Part shown: one piece after another, positions 1 to 7,207 of the stretch
Layout of the letters: every line of letters starts with the position of its first letter
How positions within the stretch are numbered: the first letter of the stretch is position 1
Source of the DNA: Clostridia bacterium
Lineage (GTDB): Bacteria; Bacillota; Clostridia; Christensenellales; UBA3700
Length of the DNA stretch: 13,122 nt
Direction: 5' to 3'
Assembly (NCBI GenBank): GCA_900772745.1
Contig: CAAGRV010000137.1
Location: forward strand, 1-13,122
Notes under the pieces: generated by a model
Told to the model about the DNA's origin: nothing
Databases searched by the model: none
Seen by the model: only the letters and a program-made list of their open reading frames with translations
Made by a program: the position numbers and the translations under genes

Positions 1-33
1 AAGAGAGCACCCCCCTTCGGTCTATCTGATAAA

Positions 34-195
34 AAGAGCGCCCCTTATGGTAAGGGGAGCTGAGCGACACAAAGCGAAGTGACTGTCGCTCTGAGGGGAT
101 AAGATAGAACAATCTTTTCTTCTCAACCCCTATCGTCTTGCTCCCGCTCCGCTCACCGCAAGCCACTTCCCCTTATCTAAGGGGCAGCCTTTCTC
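34..195 (-). repeat. Composite hairpin repeat, copy A (two modules)
   Basis: Two modules lie head to head. Module 1 has a terminal hairpin CCCCTTA-TGG-TAAGGGG (41-57), then an internal stem GAGCGACA (62-69) pairing with TGTCGCTC (84-91), then TGAGGGG. Module 2, read on the minus strand, has CCCCTTA/TAAGGGG (169-184), an internal stem CTTGC/GCAAG (137-141 with 158-162), then CGATAGGGG. The same two-module arrangement recurs in opposite orientation at 3488-3645. The bases before it (about 1-33) contain AAGAGAGCACCCC, which looks like the edge of another module cut by the window start. No ORF or transposase lies inside, so it resembles a non-autonomous MITE-like or REP-like element; that label is an inference. 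Confidence 0.8.
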
Positions 196-250
196 AATGG
201 ATTTTTATATTATCAATATAATAGAACTCCCCATTCTTTCATTTTCCGCA

Positions 251-281
251 TCAAAAAAGCGAGCATACAGCTCGCTTTGTT
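251..281 (-). terminator. Rho-independent terminator of the mutase-fusion gene
   Basis: Just downstream of the minus-strand stop codon (295-297) there is a 9-bp perfect stem, AAAGCGAGC (256-264) with GCTCGCTTT (270-278), and a 5-base loop. Read on the minus strand it ends in a run of six T (258-253). Position and shape fit an intrinsic terminator for the gene at 295-3342. Confidence 0.85.
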
Positions 282-294
282 GTTTTTTTGCGTT

Positions 295-3200
295 TTATTC
301 TGCCACGATTGTAGCTGTGGTCATATCGCTTTCTAGCCAATATCCAAAGCCTTCTGCTTTGACCATCACTTCGCTTGCGTTTCCGATGACGGTTTTGTCA
401 ATGCTGAATGACAACATAGAAGTGCGACCAACTTCGGTCACCACGCCGTCTATCTTGGCATAGATGACATATCCTTTTGCGTTAGGTGACTCTACCCAGC
501 TCACGTTGAGAAGTGTCGAGTTGGACTTGGCAACCACGCTAGTTGGAGCGTCGAGTTTTTGGTATTTGTTGAATGTAGCAAGCGCTTGCTTACTTCCCAA
601 AATTTCTGCCACCTTGCTGTGTGCCGAAACACGGATAGAATAACTGCCCACTTCGGTGATTTTGTCGGTAATATCGAAACTTTGCACGCTACCCTTTTGG
701 GTGTCGAACTTGCTTTCTTTTCCGCCTATGCTAACAGTATAGTAGTCAGCGAACTTGACAGTGTTGAATTTCAAGAATACCTTGCCTTCGCTCTCTTCGA
801 GTTGGATATTTTCTGGAGTCGAAAGCGTGATTTTGTAGGTGTAGGACATATTGTTCTTGTCGCTGTCGAGATATACGACTTTGTCTTCCACTGCGTCGAG
901 TCCGTCGAAGTCATAGTTGCCCTTGGCATACACTACGATTTCGTGCTTGCCCACTTGACCTTGCGCCATAATGAATGAAACGTCAAATTCGTTGGTGTCG
1001 GAAGTATATTGATTGCCGTCTACTTCGAAAATATATTGGGTTGCGTGTGGCACTTTGGTTGCAACAGCAACTACAACGCCCTCACCTCTCTCTTCGACAA
1101 GCATTTCTGCTGGCTTGACAAGGCGGTCGATATAAACGATTTTGCCACAGCTCTTGATGGTATAATCGCTTGCGCCCTCCCTATAAAGCGCAAGGGTTGT
1201 GATGCCGATATACTCTTGGCATTTGTGTCCTGGGAGCATAGCGACTTTCTTACCGCCACTGATACCATTCTTGATTTGTCCGCTGATTTGAGCGGTGGAC
1301 AAGGAGTCAAGTTCTACGCTGTCTACTGCGCTACCGCCCTTGACAAGTAGTTGGGAATTGACTGCTTTGATACTGCTCTCCACGTTGGCAGAGATTGTTG
1401 CGTCACAATTTGCTATCTCTACTTTGGCGGTGCTACTTGTAGAAATGTTGCCCACCACGTCGAGTTTGTTGGACTCTATATTGATGCCGTCGCTCGCTGT
1501 CATTCCTCCCAAGGTCACTTTCTTGGCAGAGATTGTCACCTTTTGTCCTTGGGTACTGCTCAAAAGACTTACGTTGGCATTTGGAGTGGATAGGACTATC
1601 TCGTTCGCAACCAAACCACCGCCTTGGATATATTGCTTTTTCTTTGTTTTGCCTATTTGAATATCTTTGGCGTCATCAGTTTGATATGTGAGCTTGCCTT
1701 TGACGGTCAAAGTGTGTCCTTGAAGGTCAATGCTATAATTGCCCAACTTGGACATATCTAGATCGCCGTCAACGGTGACGTCTTTGCTGAGCACGAAATA
1801 TTTGCCCTTTTCGATATTGCCAAAGTCGTCTGCCGAATCAACCATAATCTTGTCTTTGAAATGGAAATAGATAGGAAGTCCAATGCCTAGCGACAAAGCA
1901 ACCACCGCTACTATACACAACACTGCGATGACAGTAATTTTCTTTTGCTTTGCGTCCATTTTCTTCTTTGCCTTTGGTGGCGTATGGTCGTGGATTTCTT
2001 CTACTGGTGGCTCGGCGGTGTTGTCGGCAACGCTCTCTTCTACCACTTCGCTCTCGGTCACAACTTCTTGTGTCTTTTCTGCGCCCTCGTCAGCATTTTC
2101 GCTCTCTTGAACAGGCTCTTGTTGATCTGCTGGCTTGCTCAAAAACTTGTCGATAAGGTCTTGGCAAGGGTCATACAAAAGTCCGCTCTCTTTGGCAGTG
2201 TTTTCGTTGTATGTTGTGACAGCGTTTTGCTTAATGTCTGTGCTGTCGTACAAAACGAAAGGCACTGGATCACTTGCGTGAGTGCGTGTGCAAATTGGAG
2301 TTGGGTGGTCAGGCGCAATCAAAATGCGGTAGTCTTCGCCCAAAATATCAAGTTGTTCTACACAATAGCCCACCACCATTTTGTCGATGAGCTCGATAGA
2401 CTTGATTTTGTTGTCGAGATCGCCTTGGTGTCCGCACTCGTCAGGCGCTTCCATGTGGATATAAACATAGTCATAGCCGTCTTTGAAAGCGTCGATAGCT
2501 TGGCGGGCTTTGCCAAAGAAATTGGTCTTGTAAGTGCCCGTTGCGCCCTCTACGTCAAAACTGGTCATACCTGCGCCAATGCCAATGCCCTTGACAAGGT
2601 CAACCGCACTGATGACAGCCGCTTTGAGTCCGTATTTTTGTTGGAAATTGTCCAAGTCTGGTTTTGTTCCCTCGCCCCAAAGCCAAATGCAGTTGGCAGG
2701 GTTTTTGCCCTCTTCCACTCTCTTTTTGTTGACTGGGTGCTCGGACAAAAAGTCGTAAGACTCTTTCATCATTTGCAAAATTTTCTTGCCGTCTTTGCCC
2801 TTTGGCAAATATTCGCCAATCACCTTGTCGGAAATGTCGTGAGGTGGAGTATAGTCCATACCAAGCTTAGCGTGGTGTGTTATCATACAATGACGATAGC
2901 TAACGCCCGCCCAAAAATCATATTTGCCACCGCCAAAATGCTCTTGAACAGCCTCGATGAGCTCCTTTGCCTCTTCGGTAGAGATTTCGCCCGCGCTATA
3001 ATCAACCATAACTTTGTCTTCAAAGTTGGCGCTGTCGCTCAAAGTAACAAGATTGCAACGAGTTGCAATGTCGCCGTCTTTCATGTCAATGCCTATGGAC
3101 AAAGCCTCGAGCGGAGATCTGCCAGTGTAGTATTTGTCAGGACGATAACCCATCATCGAAAGATTGGCAACGTCACTGCCTGGTTTCATTCCGTCCGGCA

Positions 3201-3342
3201 CGGTCTTTGCAAGACCTATTGTACCCATAGAACAAAGTCTGTCAATATTTGGTTTTTGTGCAACTTCAAGTGGAGTCTTGCCTTGCAAAGCCTCGCAAGG
3301 ATAATCCGCCATTCCGTCGCCTAGGATAACTAAATATTTCAT
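295..3342 (-). CDS. apgM: Archaeal-type cofactor-independent phosphoglycerate mutase fused to a membrane-anchored ectodomain
   Basis: Residues 1-401 form a complete cofactor-independent phosphoglycerate mutase of the archaeal (ApgM, alkaline-phosphatase-superfamily) type, which normally ends near 400 residues. Visible motifs are DGMADYP (9-15), KPGSDVANLSMMGY with the presumed Ser56 nucleophile, EAPDECGHQGD (298-308), and metal-ligand motifs APDHPTP (343-349) and RTHASDP (353-359). Then come an acidic linker (402-456), a Lys-rich stretch (458-468), one membrane helix (469-494) and about 520 beta-rich residues. Residues 503-720 include IDLQGHTLTV, typical of beta-helix proteins, and about 740-1015 look like three FN3/Ig-like repeats. 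The basic flank predicts the enzyme inside and the C-terminus outside. The ATG at 3342 follows AAAGGGG at good spacing, and the gene is monocistronic. The family interconverts 2- and 3-phosphoglycerate, but some bacterial members are proposed homoserine kinases. The fusion is unusual. Confidence 0.88.
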   Translation of the reverse strand: MKYLVILGDGMADYPCEALQGKTPLEVAQKPNIDRLCSMGTIGLAKTVPDGMKPGSDVANLSMMGYRPDKYYTGRSPLEALSIGIDMKDGDIATRCNLVTLSDSANFEDKVMVDYSAGEISTEEAKELIEAVQEHFGGGKYDFWAGVSYRHCMITHHAKLGMDYTPPHDISDKVIGEYLPKGKDGKKILQMMKESYDFLSEHPVNKKRVEEGKNPANCIWLWGEGTKPDLDNFQQKYGLKAAVISAVDLVKGIGIGAGMTSFDVEGATGTYKTNFFGKARQAIDAFKDGYDYVYIHMEAPDECGHQGDLDNKIKSIELIDKMVVGYCVEQLDILGEDYRILIAPDHPTPICTRTHASDPVPFVLYDSTDIKQNAVTTYNENTAKESGLLYDPCQDLIDKFLSKPADQQEPVQESENADEGAEKTQEVVTESEVVEESVADNTAEPPVEEIHDHTPPKAKKKMDAKQKKITVIAVLCIVAVVALSLGIGLPIYFHFKDKIMVDSADDFGNIEKGKYFVLSKDVTVDGDLDMSKLGNYSIDLQGHTLTVKGKLTYQTDDAKDIQIGKTKKKQYIQGGGLVANEIVLSTPNANVSLLSSTQGQKVTISAKKVTLGGMTASDGINIESNKLDVVGNISTSSTAKVEIANCDATISANVESSIKAVNSQLLVKGGSAVDSVELDSLSTAQISGQIKNGISGGKKVAMLPGHKCQEYIGITTLALYREGASDYTIKSCGKIVYIDRLVKPAEMLVEERGEGVVVAVATKVPHATQYIFEVDGNQYTSDTNEFDVSFIMAQGQVGKHEIVVYAKGNYDFDGLDAVEDKVVYLDSDKNNMSYTYKITLSTPENIQLEESEGKVFLKFNTVKFADYYTVSIGGKESKFDTQKGSVQSFDITDKITEVGSYSIRVSAHSKVAEILGSKQALATFNKYQKLDAPTSVVAKSNSTLLNVSWVESPNAKGYVIYAKIDGVVTEVGRTSMLSFSIDKTVIGNASEVMVKAEGFGYWLESDMTTATIVAE

Positions 3343-3372
3343 ATAAGTCCCCTTTAATTATTATTTATTTAT

Positions 3373-3401
3373 ATTTTAATGCATTTATAATGTATTGTCA
3401 A
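3373..3401 (-). promoter_or_regulatory. Sigma-A promoter of the mutase-fusion gene
   Basis: On the minus strand, TTGACA (3396-3401) and TAAAAT (3373-3378) are separated by exactly 17 bases. Transcription would start near 3366, giving a leader of about 24 nt before the ATG at 3342. The leader is too short for a riboswitch. Confidence 0.75.
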
Positions 3402-3487
3402 ATATCATTTATTTTTATCTTGTAAATATTTTTTTACATTGTTTTTTGTTTAGCATATTTGCAAATTTTTAGACAGCAACAATCCTT

Positions 3488-3645
3488 GCAAAAGACTGCC
3501 CCTTAGATAAGGGAAATGGCTTGCGGTTAGCGTAGCGGGAGCAAGACGATAGGGATTGATAAGCCGAGTGAGCTCTTATCCCCTCAGTCTAGTCGTCGTT
3601 ACACTTTGGACTAGACAGCTCCCCTTACCATAAGTGGCGCTCTAT
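3488..3645 (+). repeat. Composite hairpin repeat, copy B (inverted relative to copy A)
   Basis: Module 1 has CCCCTTAGATAAGGG, an internal stem CTTGC (3520-3524) with GCAAG (3541-3545), then CGATAGGGATTG. A linker containing ATAAG and CTTAT arms follows. Module 2, in reverse orientation, has the stem GTCTAGTC (3587-3594) with GACTAGAC (3609-3616) and ends in CCCCTTACCATAAG. The order is that of copy A (34-195) read on the other strand. The second stem is unrelated in sequence to its counterpart in copy A (GAGCGACA/TGTCGCTC), yet it is fully paired. Confidence 0.8.
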
Positions 3646-3660
3646 TTAGCGGTTGTTTTA

Positions 3661-3720
3661 TTAGCCAATCCCTCAGTCTGACAGTCGCTCCGCTTTGTGT
3701 CAGCCAGCCCCCTTTACACA
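3661..3720 (-). repeat. Single hairpin repeat module following copy B
   Basis: Read on the minus strand this is TGTAAAGGGGGCTGG, a stem CTGACA/TGTCAG (3678-3683 with 3698-3703), then ACTGAGGGATTGG. It shares the flanks of the other modules and has a third stem sequence. The loop is similar to that of copy A module 1 (CAAAGCG). Confidence 0.7.
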
Positions 3721-3933
3721 TCGCAGTCATCATTCTACATTTAGGGCAAGCCCCCAAGTTTTCAGTTAGCTCTTTATGCTGAATGTGCCTGCTCCTAGAT
3801 TGCGACCAAACGAAAGTGGTAATTTCCGCTTCGCTCCAATAACACTTTGGAGGGCTTTTAATTTGATTAGATAGATTTGGGCGGCCTTTTTAATAGGTTG
3901 TTGCTGTCGCAAATAGTCTTCCCCTTGCAAATT

Positions 3934-3949
3934 GTCGATATGTATCGAC
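3934..3949. repeat. Perfect inverted repeat with a shared TGTATCGACTTTT word
   Basis: GTCGATA (3934-3940) and TATCGAC (3943-3949) pair perfectly around a 2-base centre, and TTTTT follows on the plus strand. It lies just beyond the adhE terminator. The bases at 3938-3953 are identical to 7355-7370, downstream of glpK. It could be part of a dispersed word or a secondary terminator on the plus strand; no plus-strand gene ends here. Confidence 0.5.
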
Positions 3950-3967
3950 TTTTTGACGATTTTTCGC

Positions 3968-4001
3968 AAAAAAAAGACCCCCGCCGTCAGGCTAAGGGAT
4001 C
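3968..4001 (-). terminator. Rho-independent terminator of adhE
   Basis: On the minus strand, 22 bases after the adhE stop codon, GATCCC (4001-3996) pairs with GGGGTC (3981-3976). Inside it is a nested GCC-TGAC-GGC stem, and eight T follow (3975-3968). This is a canonical intrinsic terminator. Confidence 0.88.
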
Positions 4002-4022
4002 TCTTACTAAGGGGAAACGATT

Positions 4023-6620
4023 TTATTTGCCGTAGTATGCGTTGAGGTACATTTGCTTGATTTCGCTCATGAGCGGATATCTTGGGTTGGCGCCTGTGCA
4101 TTGGTCGTCGAACGCATCTTCTACCATTTGGTCAAGTGTTGCCAAGAATTTCTCTTCGTCTACGCCAGCATCTTTGATAGTCTTTGGCAAGCCGATTTTC
4201 TCTTTGAGCTCGTCGATTGCTTTGATAAGACTCTCAACTTTTTCTGCATCATTCTTGCCTTTTAGACCAAGGAATGTTGCAACTTCTGCATATCTCTTTT
4301 GGCATTGTGGGAACTTATATTGTGGGAAAGTGCCCATTTTTACTGGATTTTCTGCCGCATTGTAGCGGATAACTTCGTCTATCATCAATGCGTTGGCAAC
4401 GCCGTGTGGCAAGTGGTGATAAGAGCCAAGCTTGTGCGCCATAGAGTGACATACACCAAGGAAAGCGTTGGCGAAAGCCATACCAGCCATAGTTGATGCG
4501 TTTGCCATCTTTTCTCTTGCCTCTGCGTCGTGTCCACCGTTCTCATACGCTCTTGGCAAATACTCAAAAATCATCTTGGTTGCTTGGAGAGCAATGCCTT
4601 GGGTATAGTCGGTATTGAGCATAGATGCCACAGCTTCGAGAGCGTGGGTAAGTGCGTCGATACCTGATGCGCTGGTCAATCCCTTTGGAATATTCATCAT
4701 AAGGTCAGCGTCGATGATTGCCATCTTTGGCATAAGTTCATAGTCGGCAAGTGGATATTTTGTGCCAGTTTGCTCGTCGGTGATTACGGCAAATGGTGTA
4801 ACTTCCGAGCCAGTACCCGCTGTTGTTGGAATAGCGATGAAGTACGCTTTGTCGCCCATGTGTGGGAAGGTGTAAACTCTCTTGCGGATATCCATAAATC
4901 TCATTGCGAGGTCTTGGAAGTCCACTTCTGGGTGCTCGTACATTGTCCACATAATCTTGCCTGCGTCCATTGCAGAACCGCCACCGATTGCGAGAATAAC
5001 GTCAGGCTCGAATTGTGCCATAGCCTTTGCGCCCTCTTTTGCGCAAGCAAGTGTTGGGTCTGGGGCTACGTTGTAGAAAGTGGTGTGGGTAATGCCCATT
5101 TCGTCAAGTCTGTCGGTGATAGCCTTGGTAAAACCGCTCTTGTACAAGAATGTATCGGTCACGATAAATGCCTTTTTCTTGTTCATAACTTGTTTGAGCT
5201 CTTTCAAAGCAACGCCCAAACTGCCTCTCTTGAAATAAACCTTTTCTGGTGCTCTAAACCACAACATATTTTCTTTCCTTTCTGCAAGTGTCTTGATATT
5301 GAGTAGGTGCTTAACGCCTACGTTTTCGCTTACGCTGTTGCCACCCCAGCTACCACAACCAAGTGTGAGTGATGGAGCAAGCATAAAGTTGTACAAATCG
5401 CCGATACCACCTTGTGCAGATGGGGTGTTGATAAGTTGGCGACAAGTCTTCATTCTGTGAGAAAACTCTTCGATTTTTGCTTTGCCTGTTTCGACGTTGA
5501 TATACAAAGAAGAAGTATGACCATATCCGCCATCTGCTACGAGCTGAGCTGCCTTGTTCAATGCGTCTTCAAAGTCGTTGGACTTGTACATAGCAAGCAC
5601 TGGGGATAGTTTTTCGTGTGCGAACTCTTCTTCGAGTGCCGCGCTCTCCACTTCGCCTACCAATACTTTTGTGTTTTCAGGAGCTTCAAATCCAGCCAAA
5701 CGAGCGATTGTATTTGCTGATTGACCTACGATTTTTGCATTGAGAGCGCCGTTGATAAGGATAGTTTTTCTTACCTTGTCAGTTTCTTCCGCGTTGAGGA
5801 AGTATGCGCCTCTTGCTTGCATTTCTGCCTTGACTTCCTTGTAGATTGACTTGTCAACGATGCAAGATTGTTCTGATGCACAGATCATACCATTGTCGAA
5901 AGTCTTAGAGTGCAAGATAGAATATGCAGCCATTTGAATATCGGCAGATGCGTCGATGATGGCTGGTGTGTTGCCAGGACCTACGCCAAGCGCTGGCTTG
6001 CCTGAGCTGTATGCAGCCTTGACCATTCCAGGACCGCCTGTCGCCAAAATAAGATCGGCATTTTGCATTACCATACCGCTGAGAGCAACCGTTGGTTCGT
6101 CTACCCAACCGATAATTCCCTCTGGTGCGCCCGCCTTAACAGCAGCCTCCAAAACGATTCTTGCAGCCTCGATAGTGCATTTTTTTGCTCTTGGGTGTGG
6201 CGAAATGATAAGTGCATTGCGAGTTTTGAGTGCAAGCAAGCACTTGAAGATTGCGGTTGACGTTGGGTTGGTGGTTGGGATAATAGCCGCAACTACGCCC
6301 ACTGGCTCTGCATATTTGGTGATACCAAAGCCCTCGTCCTTTTCGATAACTCCACAAGTTTTGGTGTCCTTGTATGCGTTGTAAATATATTCGGACGCAT
6401 AGTGATTTTTGATAACCTTGTCTTCGACAATACCCATGCCCGTTTCTTCCACAGCCATTTTTGCGAGCGGAATTCTCTTTTTGTTGGCAGCCATAGCAGC
6501 CTCGAAGAAAATTTTGTCTACTTGCTCTTGGGTGTAAGTAGCAAATTGTGCTTGAGCCTTTTTGAGCTCATCTAGGCGAGCTAGCAATGTTTGCTCATCA
6601 TTTACGATTGTTTGTGCCAT
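4023..6620 (-). CDS. adhE: Bifunctional acetaldehyde-CoA/alcohol dehydrogenase AdhE
   Basis: This 865-residue cytosolic enzyme reduces acetyl-CoA to acetaldehyde and then ethanol, using two NADH, the main NAD+-regenerating exit of mixed fermentation. The N-terminal aldehyde dehydrogenase half (about 1-440) carries the catalytic Cys247 in FDNGMICASE and the preceding GVGPGNTPA motif. After a linker (about 441-460), the iron-dependent alcohol dehydrogenase half has the nucleotide-binding GGGSAMDAGK (547-556), GTGSEVTPFAV, and presumed iron ligands Asp655, His659, His725 and His739, which line up with the E. coli set at an offset of two. Length and both active sites look intact. The in-frame ORF extends to 6689, but the ATG at 6620 is preceded by AGGAG at seven bases and begins the conserved MAQTIVNDEQ, so I start there. 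The gene is monocistronic, with its own promoter, Rex-like operators and terminator. Confidence 0.97.
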   Translation of the reverse strand: MAQTIVNDEQTLLARLDELKKAQAQFATYTQEQVDKIFFEAAMAANKKRIPLAKMAVEETGMGIVEDKVIKNHYASEYIYNAYKDTKTCGVIEKDEGFGITKYAEPVGVVAAIIPTTNPTSTAIFKCLLALKTRNALIISPHPRAKKCTIEAARIVLEAAVKAGAPEGIIGWVDEPTVALSGMVMQNADLILATGGPGMVKAAYSSGKPALGVGPGNTPAIIDASADIQMAAYSILHSKTFDNGMICASEQSCIVDKSIYKEVKAEMQARGAYFLNAEETDKVRKTILINGALNAKIVGQSANTIARLAGFEAPENTKVLVGEVESAALEEEFAHEKLSPVLAMYKSNDFEDALNKAAQLVADGGYGHTSSLYINVETGKAKIEEFSHRMKTCRQLINTPSAQGGIGDLYNFMLAPSLTLGCGSWGGNSVSENVGVKHLLNIKTLAERKENMLWFRAPEKVYFKRGSLGVALKELKQVMNKKKAFIVTDTFLYKSGFTKAITDRLDEMGITHTTFYNVAPDPTLACAKEGAKAMAQFEPDVILAIGGGSAMDAGKIMWTMYEHPEVDFQDLAMRFMDIRKRVYTFPHMGDKAYFIAIPTTAGTGSEVTPFAVITDEQTGTKYPLADYELMPKMAIIDADLMMNIPKGLTSASGIDALTHALEAVASMLNTDYTQGIALQATKMIFEYLPRAYENGGHDAEAREKMANASTMAGMAFANAFLGVCHSMAHKLGSYHHLPHGVANALMIDEVIRYNAAENPVKMGTFPQYKFPQCQKRYAEVATFLGLKGKNDAEKVESLIKAIDELKEKIGLPKTIKDAGVDEEKFLATLDQMVEDAFDDQCTGANPRYPLMSEIKQMYLNAYYGK

Positions 6621-6919
6621 ATATATACTCCTAAAATTTATTACCATTTGATTGCTGATTGCGTTGCACGTTTTGGGTATTGGCAACAAGCCGTGTCACA
6701 CTTTTGACTTTGTGTTTTGCTTGCTTATTTGCCATTGCCAAACTTTTTATTGCAACTGCATTGCTGATTGTGTTGACTTTTTGCATTGTCTTTTTGCTTT
6801 CTGTCATATCCTGCAATGTTTGCCATTTTGTCAGCTTTCGCCAGTTGTGACAATCTCAGTCTTTTCAAGGCTTAGCGCCTATTTTTTCGACTTGTTAAAT
6901 TGTTCACAATCTATACGGT
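6621..6919 (-). other. Long A-rich 5' leader of adhE
   Basis: The predicted start site near 6919 leaves a leader of about 300 nt. The transcript is A-rich and contains a possible long-range stem TTGGCAA/TTGCCAA around an inner CACAAAG/TTTTGTG-like hairpin. It has an open frame of 58-61 codons (6816-6631) that starts TTG or ATG without a good Shine-Dalgarno. Its TAG stop lies inside the adhE Shine-Dalgarno (TTAGGAG). The predicted product is basic and rich in Lys, Gln and Asn, and I do not recognise it. A coupled leader peptide is possible; a chance open frame in A-rich DNA is at least as likely. No known riboswitch is recognised. Confidence 0.4.
6892..6909. promoter_or_regulatory. Rex-like operator 1, downstream of the adhE start site
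   Basis: TTGTTAAATTGTTCACAA (minus strand TTGTGAA-CAAT-TTAACAA) matches the Rex consensus TTGTGAA-N4-TTAACAA across both half-sites. Rex is the NADH-sensing redox repressor that commonly controls adhE in Gram-positive bacteria. The site lies about 10-27 bases downstream of the predicted start, where a bound repressor would block transcription. Confidence 0.8.
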
Positions 6920-6925
6920 ATGCTT

Positions 6926-6954
6926 ATTATATGACTTATTTTTTGTATTGTCAA
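6926..6954 (-). promoter_or_regulatory. Consensus sigma-A promoter of adhE
   Basis: On the minus strand, a perfect TTGACA (6949-6954) and a perfect TATAAT (6926-6931) are separated by 17 bases. This is a full-consensus promoter, consistent with a strongly expressed gene that must be held off by a repressor. Transcription would start near 6919. Confidence 0.9.
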
Positions 6955-6970
6955 CACTTTTTCATCAATT

Positions 6971-6988
6971 TTGTTATTTTTTTCACAA
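6971..6988. promoter_or_regulatory. Rex-like operator 2, upstream of the adhE -35 box
   Basis: The minus strand reads TTGTGAA-AAAA-ATAACAA, one mismatch from TTGTGAA-N4-TTAACAA. Its centre lies 79 bases from that of operator 1, so the two sites bracket the promoter. The AT-rich setting raises the odds of a chance match, so confidence is lower than for site 1. Confidence 0.55.
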
Positions 6989-7095
6989 AATTTATTTTCA
7001 TTTTACATTTTATTGATTTTTGCCCGATTTTTCAGCATTTTTTGGAGCAAAATGCCAACAAACAATATAAATAATATAAATGATATATCAATATA

Positions 7096-7170
7096 AAAGA
7101 CTGCCCCTTAGATAAGGGGAAGTGGCTAGTTGTAGCCCTTGGGCGAAAACTAGACGATAGGGATTGATAA
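7096..7170 (+). repeat. Hairpin repeat module, tandem copy 1
   Basis: The module has AAGACTGCCCCTTAGATAAGGGG, an internal stem CTAGTT (7126-7131) with AACTAG (7148-7153) enclosing a nested GCCC/GGGC hairpin, then CGATAGGGATTG. The flanks match the copy B module at 3488, but the stem is different and still paired. Bases 7123-7166 are identical to 7236-7279. Confidence 0.8.
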
Positions 7171-7207
7171 GCCGACTTGCAAATTATAGATAATAAAAAA
7201 ATCATTT

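Larger units (their letters stand above)
3343..4022. other. 680-base gene-free interval between the mutase fusion and adhE
   Basis: From left to right this holds the fusion-gene promoter (3373-3401), AT-rich DNA to about 3485, hairpin repeat modules (3488-3720), a stretch of about 210 bases without a recognised feature (3721-3930), an inverted-repeat hairpin (3934-3949) and the adhE terminator (3968-4001). A 111-codon minus-strand open frame at 3766-4101 runs across the terminator into the 3' end of adhE in another frame. It has no recognisable motif and I do not call it a gene. Confidence 0.7.

Noticed and set aside
34..195. Insertion sequence
   Set aside because: No transposase ORF and no clear target-site duplication; only non-coding hairpin modules are present.
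1945..3324. Plus-strand open frame of 459 codons
   Set aside because: It lies antisense to the mutase domain, which has clear family motifs, promoter and ribosome site; the plus-strand product has no recognisable domain.
3766..4101. Minus-strand open frame of 111 codons between adhE and the mutase fusion
   Set aside because: It begins inside adhE in another frame and crosses the adhE terminator; its product is basic with no recognisable motif.
6876..6886. Plus-strand terminator (AGGC-TTAGC-GCCT followed by ATTTTTT)
   Set aside because: The stem is only four base pairs and no plus-strand gene ends nearby; it lies inside the adhE leader.
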